Positions 18,825-28,873 are shown, counted from the stretch's first letter. The stretch is 40,538 nucleotides of DNA from Coriobacteriaceae bacterium AM48-5 (GCA_027669525.1 JAQEDJ010000019.1:1-40538); one strand, 5' to 3'. Notes: a model not told the origin generated them from the sequence alone. Made by a program: numbers and translations.

Positions 18825-19441
18825 CTAGAAATTGTCATCGGACTTTGCGCTGGCTTTGGCTGCCTCTTCGCCCGCGATCAGGTCCCTAACCGTTATATGC
18901 GCACCGTACGTAGCATCCTCAATCTTTTCCATAACATCAGGGTCGCAAGTTCCCCAAATATCTTTAAGGACTCGAGCCAATCCCCAAGCGGCGCTGAGCA
19001 GGACGTCAACATCCTTTAGATCTAAGTGGCTGACCGCAAAGGGACAGTACTCGCGCTCCAGCAGATAGGTGTCAACGGCGCCAATTGCCTCAGCACGTAC
19101 CGCTCAAGATCGGGATGGGGATGGAAGGCGCACAGCGCCTTGTGCGGATCGGTCGGCTCAATCCAATACAGCGTTGTCGCATCCTCGCATTTCTCGAGCG
19201 GATAACGCTCAACCGCCTTCTCCCAACTTTCATACCAAGGATCGGCATCGCCGTCCGTCATTGACTTGCAAAGATCAATCGCCGCAGAAACAGTCGCACA
19301 CGAATATCTATAGCTGGCGTCTTTCTTAAACTCATCATTGAGCTCGACATCGCCAGACAGCTCCGCCTCCATGATCAGGAACGGACCATCCTCATCCGTA
19401 ACGCTCATGGGGTAGTTGTTGCACTCATAGTCCGGATACAT
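18825..19441 (-). CDS. Hypothetical protein of about 205 residues (frameshifted)
   Basis: The ATG at 19441 follows TTGGAG by five bases and gives MYPDYECNNYPMSVTDEDGP. Reading continues to ALCAFHPHPDLERYVL, then the frame changes at 19091. Restoring one C on the plus strand gives LEAIGAVDTYLLEREYCPF and a further 80 residues ending AKASAKSDDNF at 18825. The corrected protein is acidic, soluble and of unknown family, with WYESWEKAVERYP and a C-terminal helical region. It lies downstream of a membrane-protein gene, with a palindromic repeat cluster between them. Confidence 0.55.
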
Positions 19442-19524
19442 TTTGTCTCCAATCAATCGTTCGGACACATTAATGACCAATATCGAAACCGCGCTCGCGC
19501 GGAGGGACGTCGTCCTCGCGCCAA

Positions 19525-19600
19525 TCTGCAAGTTTTTCTCATCGCGTGAAAAGAACTTGCGATTTCTGCAAGTTCTTCTCACGCTGCGATAAGAACTCGC
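19525..19600. repeat. Cluster of alternating direct and inverted repeats
   Basis: TCTGCAAGTTYTTCTCA occurs twice as a direct repeat (19525-19541 and 19565-19581). Between and after them are inverted copies (19546-19560 and, more diverged, 19586-19600). Residues 19546-19560 and 19568-19582 form a 15-bp stem with one mismatch and a seven-base loop. The stop codon of the membrane-protein gene lies inside the second copy. It may be a terminator-attenuator or a dispersed palindromic repeat. Confidence 0.7.
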
Positions 19601-20436
19601 ATGATCGCCCCGCTACCTGCGCCACGAGGCAGCAAGGATAATGGGAATCCCGGCAAGGCACACCACCAAGCTACGGCCGCGAACGCAAGCGCGATGGCCA
19701 CGCTCGCGACGACATAGGCCACGGCAATGAAGGCCAGCGCCAGCAGGCAGGCAAGCAGCTCGGCCACGTAGCACAACACCAGGTTCGAGCTCGCGCGCTT
19801 CAGCAGGACGTCGGCAAGGCGGACAAGCTCGACGGCAAAGCCGCTGCCGAAATTACGGCCAGGGCCCTTGGCAAGGAACCACTTGAACAGGCACATCAGG
19901 GCGCAGCCCAGCATGATCATGATGGAAACGGTCCATACATTGTGCCCCGACTCAACAAGGTTCTGGTCACCCATCGCGCTGCCGTTGATGAGCCAACTCG
20001 TTCCATAGCCCATGAACAGCATCGCCAGCAGCAGGCAGGCGCTTACCGCGGCAAGAGAGCGCGACACGCGCCTGCTGAACACCGGAGCTTTGCAGCTGAG
20101 CCCAAACCCCTCGCGAACGCGCCAGACGGCATGGTAGGCAGGGTAGGCCGCGATGAGCACGGCCACGAGCAGCGACGCCCAATCGGACCCGGGTGCCGCT
20201 GACGCGTACTCCGCGATCGCAGAAACTGAGCAGTTGGTGTGGAACGACTCGTTCAGAAACAGCGCGACCTCGCCCTTCCAAACACAAAACGGAGCGGCGA
20301 CGGAGGCGATGCCGGCAACGGCAACCGCAGCAACGACAATAAGCGGTGCGCCCTGCACGAGCTTGACGACCTCGCCCTTGGCGGTGCGGGGTGAAGCTTC
20401 AACGGTGCTGGCCGAAATTTGGATAGAAGTGTTCAT
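19579..20436 (-). CDS. Polytopic membrane protein, unknown function
   Basis: A 285-residue protein with a short N-terminal polar region and hydrophobic segments at about residues 30-50, 86-104, 126-146, 168-186 and a long one from about 215 to 250. That gives five or six transmembrane helices. AAAGGAAG precedes the ATG by three bases. The C terminus (LLPRGAGSGAIMRVLIAA) reads straight into the repeat cluster at 19525-19600, so the last residues may be recently acquired. No transporter or enzyme motif was recognised. It differs in sequence from the membrane protein at 16103-16840. Confidence 0.65.
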   Translation of the reverse strand: MNTSIQISASTVEASPRTAKGEVVKLVQGAPLIVVAAVAVAGIASVAAPFCVWKGEVALFLNESFHTNCSVSAIAEYASAAPGSDWASLLVAVLIAAYPAYHAVWRVREGFGLSCKAPVFSRRVSRSLAAVSACLLLAMLFMGYGTSWLINGSAMGDQNLVESGHNVWTVSIMIMLGCALMCLFKWFLAKGPGRNFGSGFAVELVRLADVLLKRASSNLVLCYVAELLACLLALAFIAVAYVVASVAIALAFAAVAWWCALPGFPLSLLPRGAGSGAIMRVLIAA

Positions 20437-20538
20437 GATCTTCCTTTCAAAGAAGGCTACGTTCGCGAGCTAATGTAAGAAAACACTGTCTTCGAGGGAT
20501 TGAACAAGACTGTTGCCCTCAGAGACAAACAAACGTTG

Positions 20539-20844
20539 CTATCGGCATATTGGCCGCTCGGGTACTTCATCATTACGCATCTGTAATTCATCAAATCGCA
20601 GGATCTCATTACGCTCAAGCAGAACAGATTGAATAAGCTCATGGACAGCGGCATTGCGGTAGCACAACGACTCCCACGTGGCCAACAAGCCGTCAACAAC
20701 TCCCTTGTAAGCAACAGAGGAGTCCTCGAGCTCATAGGCAAGATCAATTGCCTCGTCAACTATCTGCCTCATCTGCAAAAGCGTGCACGTGAGATCCGCC
20801 TCACTCGACTCGTCGCAAATATAAATACAATCGGACTCAAGCAT
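20539..20844 (-). CDS. Small acidic hypothetical protein
   Basis: The ATG at 20844 is preceded by GGGAG at a good distance and gives a 101-residue, acidic, mostly helical protein (MLESDCIYICDESSEADLTC ... QMRQIVDEAIDLAYELED ... ERPICR). An in-frame start at 20904 lies inside the palindromic terminator and is rejected. No membrane segment is visible and no family was recognised. It lies between the strong terminator at 20903-20942 and the membrane-protein gene at 20436 on the same strand. Confidence 0.5.
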   Translation of the reverse strand: MLESDCIYICDESSEADLTCTLLQMRQIVDEAIDLAYELEDSSVAYKGVVDGLLATWESLCYRNAAVHELIQSVLLERNEILRFDELQMRNDEVPERPICR

Positions 20845-20902
20845 CTTTGAATCTCCCTTCGAACAACTGACACCTGCAGAATAGTGAAAAGAGATAAAAA
20901 GC

Positions 20903-20942
20903 AACCCGCAATCTACCGCTATATAGCGGTAGATTGCGGGTT
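20903..20942 (-). terminator. Perfect 40-bp palindrome, intrinsic terminator
   Basis: The 20 bases AACCCGCAATCTACCGCTAT are followed by their exact reverse complement, with no loop spacer. On the minus strand the stem is followed by GCTTTTT, so it should end transcription from the WYL/helicase operon. A 20-bp stem with no mismatch is unusually long for a terminator. Confidence 0.85.
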
Positions 20943-20974
20943 AAACCATAAAGCGCACTTAGCCTTGGGCCAAA

Positions 20975-21169
20975 TTACGACTTAGATTCAAATAGGTCGC
21001 ATATCTCTTTGGCTTTCGCCAGGGGATACTGCGCGTAGTAGAATACGTCGCCGTTCTTTTCTCCGCACACAAAGACTGCGCCCAGCCCCAAGCCTTTAGC
21101 GGACGGAACTTTGCATTGTTGTACGCTCTCTTCGCCTTCATCGAAAAGTCGCAGATACCCTTGTTCCAT
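20975..21169 (-). CDS. Small hypothetical protein downstream of the helicase
   Basis: A 64-residue ORF (MEQGYLRLFDEGEESVQQCK ... DVFYYAQYPLAKAKEICDLF) with plausible protein composition but no clear ribosome-binding site at the ATG. A short ORF starting at an upstream ATG, in another register, ends just before it, so the true start may be hidden by one more missing base. It lies 46 bases after the helicase stop and just before the palindromic terminator. It is therefore probably the last gene of that operon. No family was recognised. Confidence 0.4.
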   Translation of the reverse strand: MEQGYLRLFDEGEESVQQCKVPSAKGLGLGAVFVCGEKNGDVFYYAQYPLAKAKEICDLFESKS

Positions 21170-21215
21170 CAGAATAGTGTTGGCATCTTCAGCCTAATCC
21201 CTGAGCCACCCTCTC

Positions 21216-24200
21216 TCAGTATTTTCGAAATCGAGGCATAGCCTTAGCGCTTGCCTGATCCATTGAGTAACAGACCGGCAAACGCTCGGCCCCCGCAAAA
21301 GCCGCTTCGTAAGCAATACCCTCTCGCATGATTTCCACACTCTTATGACCAGATTCATCAAGCTGAAAAGCAACGAAAAGGCATCGAAGCGCCAGCCAGA
21401 CCTCGCCCGCGCTAACCATCTCTTTTCGGTCGGTGTGACAGGCGCTATTACGAAATTCAGTAAATCGACCCAGTGTTTCGCCGAGTGTCCTCCACCAGTC
21501 CCCCTTTGACGCCTGCGTCAATTCAGCATTTTCAACTCGAACAGAGGATGCCAGTAGCTCACTCTTTTTTTCAATTAACCTTTTGTATTGACCGAGGTTA
21601 AGGCCCTCAAGCTCCTTGAGTGGCTTTCTTGCAACAACATAATCGGGAGCAATGGCCTTCAAGGTCGGCAGCAATTTCAAACGCAAGTATCTCTCCGCCG
21701 CACGGCAGAACATTAGCAGGCAAAATGCGCAATCTGAATCGCTATCGGTGCCAACACTGCCAATGCCAAATATCTTGCACAGAAGAAGCCCCTGCTCGAT
21801 ATTCTCAAGCACCCTATTTTTGCCATTTTGGTCGCACTCGCAATCAGCGAATGCGCTTTGAAGAGCTTCGCGCGAAGAAAAGCCTATGATCCGACAGTCT
21901 TCTGCATCCAGATTAAAGCTTTTGAACGCTTCGCCCACGTTGTCCAAATAGGAATCGGTGTTTACATCAGGGCACCAAACATCTTTATTGCCATCTTTCT
22001 TGTCGTCTTCATTGATATGTTCCTCGTCCGCGCCAGCTGTCTCCCTTGGAAGAGATTCTCCTCGCGGCAGCATATCCTTGGCTGCATTGAGTTCCTCAAT
22101 AGCGCCGGTTTTCTGGTAATTTTCCCAATGCACAACCCATGCCGTATCGAGAATGCGCTTCATCGTTGCAACGTTCTCGTTAATCTTCCACGCTGCATAG
22201 TCAGCAATTACGTAGAGGCGATACTTGGCTCGGCTTGCCGCAACATTCACGATATTTGGGTTTACAAACTTGATTGCGCCCTCACAACTGCGCCTTGTAT
22301 CACACCCCAAGACAAATACCACTTGATGGGCTTCTTTACCTTGGAACGTATGAACCGTACCAATATTATGCTTTGCGAATGCACTCCAAGCACGCTCTGC
22401 TATTCCTTCAGGCGTCTCTTCTAACAGCCTATTCTTAAGCCCGCTGACAACAGTTTTAAACGGAGAAATGATATAGAGGCTCGGAATAGAACACTCTTCA
22501 TGCTCACCCGACCCGCCGGCTTTTTTCTCTGTCGCAGCTGCCGCTTTCCCAAAAGCGTCCTTGACAATTTCATACACTCTGTCGCCCTGAGCATCAACAT
22601 AATGGTCGCGATTTCCACGTTCAAATCCCGCAACATTGATCCACTGTGAGGACTTTAGATAAAAGCTGTCGGCGAGATCCTTTTTTGGATTAGCCGTCTC
22701 GTTAAGCATGGAGCCCTGATACGAGATCTCATTTGAGATATCGAACATGGGTGATATGCAGCGACGGTGAACCACAAGCGGGCAGCCAATCCATTGATCA
22801 TCCTCGCCGTTGCTGCGCAGGTGGCCATAGGGGTTAACGGCGTCGGCGAGTCGCTGGACCGAAGCCATATCCCCCTTAAAAGGTAGTAATACTTTTTTAC
22901 CGAGGACAGCGCGGAGTTCCTTAACATCCCCCGTGATCACAGGCTCAATCTGAGAAGGGTCACCGACAATCATTGCACGTCGACTGCGAGCAAGGGCGCC
23001 CAAAGCAGCATACGGCACAGCCTGTCCCGCCTCATCTATTATCAGCAGGCCAAATAAAGGGTCTTTCCCAATCTGAATGTCCTCAAACATGCGGCCAATC
23101 GACGCAAACGTGGAAGAAATCACTGGGGTAAGCAAACTGAGCGTCTGAAAGAGCGCAGGGGCCATACTCCTTCTATCGGCTTGCGTGAACTTTATTAACT
23201 CCTTTTTGCCAGAATCGACCCCCTTGTCTTTGGCTCCCCAGTATGTTCGTAGAAGCGCAATGTTGTTCCGCATACATTTTGATTCAAGGATGAACTCGCG
23301 TGTCACCTGCAATGCATAGAGAAATAGCAGGTTGCGGTCCTTTTTTAGGTCAGGGTCATCGGATGGATTATATAGATGAGTCTTTTTTCGGCTTTCGCTA
23401 TCCCCCTTTGAGATGCACTCGACAAAATGCCCATTAATCGTCTCAACAGATTCAGCACCATCGACTCTGTTGCGCTTTTGACCTTGGATCTTCACCCACA
23501 AAGAGGATAGTTCCTTCTTTTCATTATCTAGTTTTTCGTATTTGTTCTCGAATTTCGTACGCAGCGCAACAAGCCTCTGGTCCGGTGCGGTTTGCAGCAT
23601 AAAGGAATCGAGCTTCTCGCGGCTATCGGACAAACGGCTCCTATTGAAGATGCTCCCGATCAGCCACTGGCCTTTTCTTCCGCATCGCGCAATTCTGCTT
23701 CCAGCCTATTCCTTCTCACCTCATAATCAGCAGTATCCTTCGCAATGTCATCAAGATATTTCCGGACATCACCTGCGGCACTGCCTTCAAAAGGACGAGA
23801 CAGGCATACCGTTTCGGTTGTCAGCTCTTCAACTATCTCTCGCTCGTCCTTTTGACACCTACAATTTAATTGGGACAAATGCTTCTTGCTGTTCAGAAGT
23901 TCGCGCTCCCCGGCTGCTTGCTCCTCCATTCTGTTGAATCGCTCGGTTACCTTTTTGTATTGAGCAAGAAACAGCTTCTTCGCCTCAGAAAACCGTCCGC
24001 CCTTTCCCAGCCCGCCGTTAAACTGCAGCGAAGAAAGCTCGCAATCTCTGAAGTTATTAATATTCCTACGGTTTCCCAGACATGCCGCAACCATAAGCCC
24101 AGGATGTGCAGGGTCGCGAAGATTGCCTTTATTGTCAACGAGCGCCGAAGAGAAATAGAGATCATCCACCGGTTTCTGCTCGTTTTTCTTTCCCCAAACA

Positions 24201-25593
24201 ATGTTGGACAAATCTGACTCTAGAAACTCCTTTTTCTCAGATTCATCAATACCCTCCAAAAAGGCCTTCCCATCAGGAAGTTCTTTGGCGATATTCTCAA
24301 CTGCTGCATTGTTTGTCGAGCAGACCAAGATGCTGAGTTTTTTAATCTTGTCTCCAGTTTCGCCCTCCTTAAAACGGTAAGGATTCTTTGCGAACTGGAG
24401 GTATCGTTTGCTCAGTTCCACCTCTTCGAGGCGTCATCGGGCTTGTCATATTCACACAGCAGACGGGCTTTTTCGACAACGTTAGCCGCAACGATATCCT
24501 TGAGCAGGGTTGTTTTTCCCGTGCCCGGAGGACCGTTAACCGACATAACGTCGTTTGCGGGGTATTTGCGCGTCGAACTGCCACGACCAACCGCAAGATT
24601 TACCGCCACTTGCTGCATCAAGCTCAAGGAGTATTTACTCGGCCAGCGACCAATAGGTGTAGTGCCAGCTCCCAACACCTCAGAAAAGAAATTTGCACGG
24701 GCAGTCAGATCATCATCGTCTTCGCCGCCCAGAAGATCAATCTTTTCGCAGGCAGGATCCTCCCCCAAGCCGCCTTTAAGGTAAGCGGCGACAAGGGGCA
24801 GCGGCCCCTTGTCCAGATCGCCGAATGACCCTGACTTGTACTGCTCATTTATCCGGGAAATATCTTTTGCGAAAAATGAGTGACAGAGGGATTGGTCGAA
24901 CGTTGGACACGCATCGTCCCCGTTGTCCGTTGGCTTCATTGCCCTATATTCGACAAGCAGCCTTGAACACCACTCGCTAATACGTTCAGCCCCGCCACCG
25001 TCGGGAAGGCAGCCGGCTATCCCCTCAATCATTGGCTGGACGCACCTATTGACAATGCCCCTAATGACACCATATGTCAGCTTTGTTCCAACGAGTTCTT
25101 GATTGAGCTTCTTGCAAATATCGTTCTGCTCTTTATCAAAGCTACCGATGGCATTTAGGCTATTCCCGACGTTCCTCTTCAACCACCAAAATAAGGAGGA
25201 CAACTCGAAGCTGACAAATTGACCATCAGGACTCACACCTAATAGTGCAACCGTCATGCACTCATCCTCTTTTTCGATTTCATTCCCCGGTTTTTCTGCA
25301 AGATATGTCATGACCGCTTCGCGCGGAACGGAGCCCAGATGACAATAAATCGTTGAGATCGGCCAGTTTTCGCCGTTTGTGACACTATCCGCACGTTCTC
25401 TCGCTTCTTCAAAAGGCGACTGGAAATCCTGACCATCCCGCCCCTTTGGAACAAAGCAGTCATCGAGCATTCCTTTTCTGGGCCTAGGCGGGTCCTTTTT
25501 CTCTTCGGGTTGGTCGCCTTGGCTCAAAAAATCAAGCAAATACCAGTAATCTAACGCATCGCCAATTGCTTGCTTTTTCTCAGCAGGTGTCAT
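21216..25593 (-). CDS. Large SF1 (Upf1/Dna2-like) helicase with C-terminal HEPN motif (frameshifted)
   Basis: About 1459 residues after restoring one base near 24428 (DDASEEVELSKRYLQF) and one near 23665 (KASGLIGSIFNRSRLSD). SF1 motifs: GPPGTGKT (354-361); STNNAAVENIAKEL; LLIIDEAGQA (about residue 850) with VGDPSQIEPV; VHTFQGKEAHQVVFVLGCD; and NVAASRAKYRLYVIADY. A long charged, coiled-coil-like insertion lies between motif Ia and motif II, as in Upf1-like defence helicases. Near the C terminus FTEFRNSACHTDRKEM carries an R-x4-H pattern (about 1382-1387) in an all-helical region, the hallmark of HEPN ribonucleases. It may unwind or sense nucleic acid and cleave RNA, as inferred for other helicase-HEPN fusions. 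Its ATG overlaps the end of the WYL gene. Confidence 0.8.
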
Positions 25594-26764
25594 TTGAATC
25601 AGCCCTCGTACTCACATAGATACATTTATGTCCAATGATGTCCACAACGTCATCGCGCAATTTCTTTGGTTGAAGTATCTCAAACACATCGAGCCACTTC
25701 ATTGCCCATGTTTTCATGCCATCATACGACGCCATAAACGAATACTCTGGATTTGGATGCCCGTCCTGTGTCTCGCGCCGAAACCCATCGTTTCCGGCAA
25801 ATTCGGCTAAAAGATACTTCTCCTTTGCTTGGTTATGACACCTTACGTGAACCGTAACGATGTCGTCACTAAACATCCTGTTCACGCCAGCACAAGAGAA
25901 CCTTTTTGCTTCTTCGGCCATCGCCTCAAAATGACCTTTTGCATCGTCCGATGGTCCAGCAATGGTTATATCCCGCAGGCTATCAACTCGAATTGCGTCA
26001 AAAGACCTCGCGGCACCCTTGTGGCCCACAAACAGGTAGTAGTAGCCATCGTGCATACATAGATGATATGGCGTATGACTATGCAATCGCCCCTTATCAG
26101 AAGTTCGAAAGCGGACTCTCTGCCTTTGGCTAATGGCCTTTTCCAATAACTTCAAATTTGCAAGCGTTGCTTCCATATTTGCAATTCTGCCGCTTTTGAG
26201 CAGAGCATTTTCTTGAGCCAAACGATCTTCGATCTGCCGTCTTTCTTCGCCGCACAGTAGGCGAAGAACTGCATGCTCAAGTACGTCGGCTCCACCCACG
26301 CCCGTAGAGGCTTCAATGAGACGGCACAGATGCTCAATTTGCGCACTATCAATTTGACGCTCTATGCTGTACAGGCGCTTCGCATTTTTAGGTGCAGATT
26401 CCCCATCGCCATTCGTCAGCCGCTCGCCCTTACAAGCCAATCGACTTGCAATCACCGTGTAGAACGGATTCAGACAACTGTTGTCGAGATCGATACTATT
26501 CATCTCGGTTAACGGACTGGCGCCCGCATTATTGCAGAGCGAAGGCTTTTTTGATCCAGAATCAACAAGTGCGTTCAATACGCCCTGCACTGTGTCGCGC
26601 TTAACTTCATAGCCATAACGGGCTTTAAGCTCCGCCATTATGTCAGAAACGCTCAACCCTTTGCCAAGCCCAGCATCAGTTTCCTCCAATAGGATACGCT
26701 CGACATATATCGCCAGCTCCTTTGGATATGCTCGGTGATTTCCCTGGATTTTCGGTTGAACCAT
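25580..26764 (-). CDS. WYL-domain transcriptional regulator
   Basis: A 394-residue protein. ATG 26764 is preceded by GGAGG; ATG 26785 is an upstream alternative. The N terminus (VSDIMAELKARYGYEVKRDT... GVLNALVDSG) is a helix-turn-helix/winged-helix region. The segment around residues 230-280 (VRFRTSDKGRLHSHTPYHLC, DGYYYLFVGHKGAARSFDAI, RVDSLRDI) matches the WYL ligand-binding domain seen in regulators of prokaryotic defence loci. The end of the gene overlaps the start of the helicase by 14 bases, so the two are transcribed and probably translated together. It probably represses its own operon until a nucleic-acid or nucleotide signal appears; that role is inferred from the family. Confidence 0.85.
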   Translation of the reverse strand: MVQPKIQGNHRAYPKELAIYVERILLEETDAGLGKGLSVSDIMAELKARYGYEVKRDTVQGVLNALVDSGSKKPSLCNNAGASPLTEMNSIDLDNSCLNPFYTVIASRLACKGERLTNGDGESAPKNAKRLYSIERQIDSAQIEHLCRLIEASTGVGGADVLEHAVLRLLCGEERRQIEDRLAQENALLKSGRIANMEATLANLKLLEKAISQRQRVRFRTSDKGRLHSHTPYHLCMHDGYYYLFVGHKGAARSFDAIRVDSLRDITIAGPSDDAKGHFEAMAEEAKRFSCAGVNRMFSDDIVTVHVRCHNQAKEKYLLAEFAGNDGFRRETQDGHPNPEYSFMASYDGMKTWAMKWLDVFEILQPKKLRDDVVDIIGHKCIYVSTRADSNDTC

Positions 26765-26830
26765 AGCCGCCTCCAATCTGAACAATCAACATTTTACTCA
26801 GTCGATATGACCAGGAGATTGAAAGTGCCG

Positions 26831-26886
26831 CTATTTAACGGTGAACGGCGAAGCCATCCATAAAGGGCTCCGCCGTTCACAAATAG
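26831..26886. promoter_or_regulatory. Stem-loop in the WYL/EcoRV intergenic region
   Basis: GTGAACGGCG (26841-26850) pairs with CGCCGTTCAC (26871-26880), extended by AGCC/GGCT and by an outer CTATTT/AAATAG pair. It lies in the 317-base gap between the divergent WYL and restriction-endonuclease genes; the rest of the gap holds the promoter at 26996-27023 and no gene. It could be an operator or an RNA hairpin. Confidence 0.5.
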
Positions 26887-26995
26887 ATTAGCACAACTCG
26901 TATACGACGTAATGACTGTTAGGGCGCACTCGCAGCAAACTTGAATCACCTTGATTGGCAACCTCGAGCAGAGCCGAAGGCGACCGAATGCATCC

Positions 26996-27023
26996 TTGTT
27001 TTTATTCATTGGCGAGCTACAAT
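26996..27023 (+). promoter_or_regulatory. Promoter of the EcoRV-like endonuclease
   Basis: TTGTTT (26996-27001) and TACAAT (27018-27023) are 16 bases apart, 58 bases before the ATG. No control-protein box or C gene was seen. Confidence 0.45.
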
Positions 27024-27081
27024 CAACGCAAACCGACCCATCGATATTTCTCTGCAGGCATCGATTGAAATAGAGACAACA

Positions 27082-27915
27082 ATGTTTGATTTAATTAGCG
27101 AATTCAATAAAACTGTAGCCGAGCATAATGTCGATTGGGTTGCTAAGGGATTTGCTTTTCGCGACGAAACCATCTATCCAATCGGATATGACACGAAACT
27201 GCTCGGAAGAATTTTCGAGATGCTTACCGAGCCGTTGCTCAAGGAGATTGCCGACGACTTCGGGTTTACGCTAACGACCCCAGACAAACAAAACTACTAT
27301 CCGGACTTTGCACTAACCCCTCAAAACGAAGAGGGGAATCGAATTGCTGTCGATGTCAAATCAACTTATCGAAAGCACCTAAAGAGAGGAGGCATTGCTC
27401 CATATAAATTTACACTTGGATCATATGCATCTTTTCTGCGCGATGGGAGGAAGAACATCCTCTATCCCTATAATCAGTTCTGCAAACACTACGTAATCGG
27501 ATTCGTCTACGACCGAAACGACGAAATAGAGAGCGCACGTCCCTGCTACCCCCTTAACCAATTAAAAGAAATACCCGAACCCTACAGCAATGTTGAATTC
27601 TTTATTCAAGAGAAATACCGCATTTCAGACTTCACCACCGGTAGCGGCAATACCGAAAATATCGGAACTATTTCCTCGAATTCAATCAGCCCATTCACTC
27701 AGGGTTCAGGGCCTTTTTCAAAGATGGGGAACGATGCATTCGAACTTTATTGGCGAAACTATCCAAAATATACAGCGAAAGAAAAGAGTTACACCGACTT
27801 TCAGGGATTCAGAAGATGGGTCGAAACAAACGTTATTGAAATTGATTCAAGCCTACGCGATCGAATTCTCTCCTATGGCGATGTCGTCAACGACAGCCGG
27901 GGCGACAGAAAGTAA
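27082..27915 (+). CDS. EcoRV-like type II restriction endonuclease (predicted GATATC)
   Basis: A 277-residue homologue of R.EcoRV, which cuts GATATC to blunt ends. Aligned from memory, the catalytic residues are conserved: YPDF (Asp75) and IAVDVKSTY (Asp91, Lys93) correspond to EcoRV Asp74, Asp90 and Lys92, and FEMLTEP (Glu46) to Glu45. The Q-loop DKQNYYPDF and the major-groove recognition loop GSGNTENIG are close to EcoRV KQQNHYPDF and GSGNTTNIG, so the same recognition sequence is likely. The C-terminal half (FELYWRNYPK, FRRWVETNV) also aligns. ATG 27082 is chosen because it gives an EcoRV-like N terminus; the longer upstream ORF has no similarity. The composition is AT-rich, unlike the flanks. 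It faces its methylase end to end. Confidence 0.9.
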   Translation: MFDLISEFNKTVAEHNVDWVAKGFAFRDETIYPIGYDTKLLGRIFEMLTEPLLKEIADDFGFTLTTPDKQNYYPDFALTPQNEEGNRIAVDVKSTYRKHLKRGGIAPYKFTLGSYASFLRDGRKNILYPYNQFCKHYVIGFVYDRNDEIESARPCYPLNQLKEIPEPYSNVEFFIQEKYRISDFTTGSGNTENIGTISSNSISPFTQGSGPFSKMGNDAFELYWRNYPKYTAKEKSYTDFQGFRRWVETNVIEIDSSLRDRILSYGDVVNDSRGDRK

Positions 27916-28039
27916 CGGCTATTAGGAGAAAAGTGGACGAAGGAAAGGGAAACACGAGATTAAAGGTGGACTAGGGGACGTTATTCCATCTACTTCTATA
28001 TCATCATTTCCAGCACATGAACCAAGTAAGAGTTATTTC

Positions 28040-28873
28040 TTAGGCCTTCACGAGAAGCGCTTCGATCATTGAATTGCGTAAGCTCTGCTTCGAGCCGACG
28101 TGATAAAAATGGGAGAATTCAAAGCACTCAAAATCACTCCAACAGTTTTCAATATGCTCATTCACCCTGTACTTATTCTCTTTCCACATGGAAAGATAGA
28201 CATCCGCCTGAGTCGCATGAGCAGCATCAGCCAGAGCAACAGCTTCAGACTCTGGCCATTCACCCACATAATTTGTATCGCGGCCGATATAAGGAGGGTC
28301 GAGATAAACACAGTCGCCTTTTCTTGGCGCCCGCATAATCTCTTTCCAATCGCAAGATTTGAACTCCCAGTCTTTGCCTTCCATGGCAGCCTGCACCCTA
28401 TCAATCTGATTGCATATCTTAGTTATATACGACCTGGAAAAACGCTCGGGCTTCTTGCAAAATGGAACGTTAAACATCCCGCTCCTATTGAAACGCATAA
28501 CGCCGTTAAAACAGGACCTATTTAAGAAGATAAAGTCATACGGTGAATGACTTGTATTGAATCTGTCCCTTACCTCGTAGTAGTATTCCGCTCCACCAGT
28601 ACGCAACATCACAGATTCGCGTTCAAGGTATTCCCGCATAGACTCTGATGTTATTTCATGCCGCTGCACGCTTCTATAAAAATCAATAATGTGTTGATTG
28701 CGATCACCGACCACCGCTCTCTGTGGACAAACGTTAAATAGCACAACCCCGCTCCCCAAAAACGGCTCGTACCATATCCCCTGCTGCTTATCCCAGTTTA
28801 TTGTCTCCTCAATGAAGGGGACTAGCTTCGTTTTAATTCCCTGGCATTTAATGGGGGGAACAATTACCGACAT
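28040..28873 (-). CDS. EcoRV-like N6-adenine DNA methyltransferase
   Basis: A 277-residue Dam-family (alpha class) methylase, homologous to M.EcoRV along its length. Visible are VPPIKCQGIKTKLVPFIEET near the N terminus, motif I EPFLGSGVV, FLNRSCFNGVMRFN, NVPFCKKPERF, motif IV VYLDPPYIGRD and the C-terminal HFYHVGSKQSLRNSMIEALL. It should methylate adenine in GATATC and so protect host DNA from the neighbouring endonuclease. ATG 28873 has GGAGG four to five bases upstream. The two genes converge, with 124 bases between stops, so each has its own promoter. The frame is intact and AT-rich. Confidence 0.9.
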   Translation of the reverse strand: MSVIVPPIKCQGIKTKLVPFIEETINWDKQQGIWYEPFLGSGVVLFNVCPQRAVVGDRNQHIIDFYRSVQRHEITSESMREYLERESVMLRTGGAEYYYEVRDRFNTSHSPYDFIFLNRSCFNGVMRFNRSGMFNVPFCKKPERFSRSYITKICNQIDRVQAAMEGKDWEFKSCDWKEIMRAPRKGDCVYLDPPYIGRDTNYVGEWPESEAVALADAAHATQADVYLSMWKENKYRVNEHIENCWSDFECFEFSHFYHVGSKQSLRNSMIEALLVKA

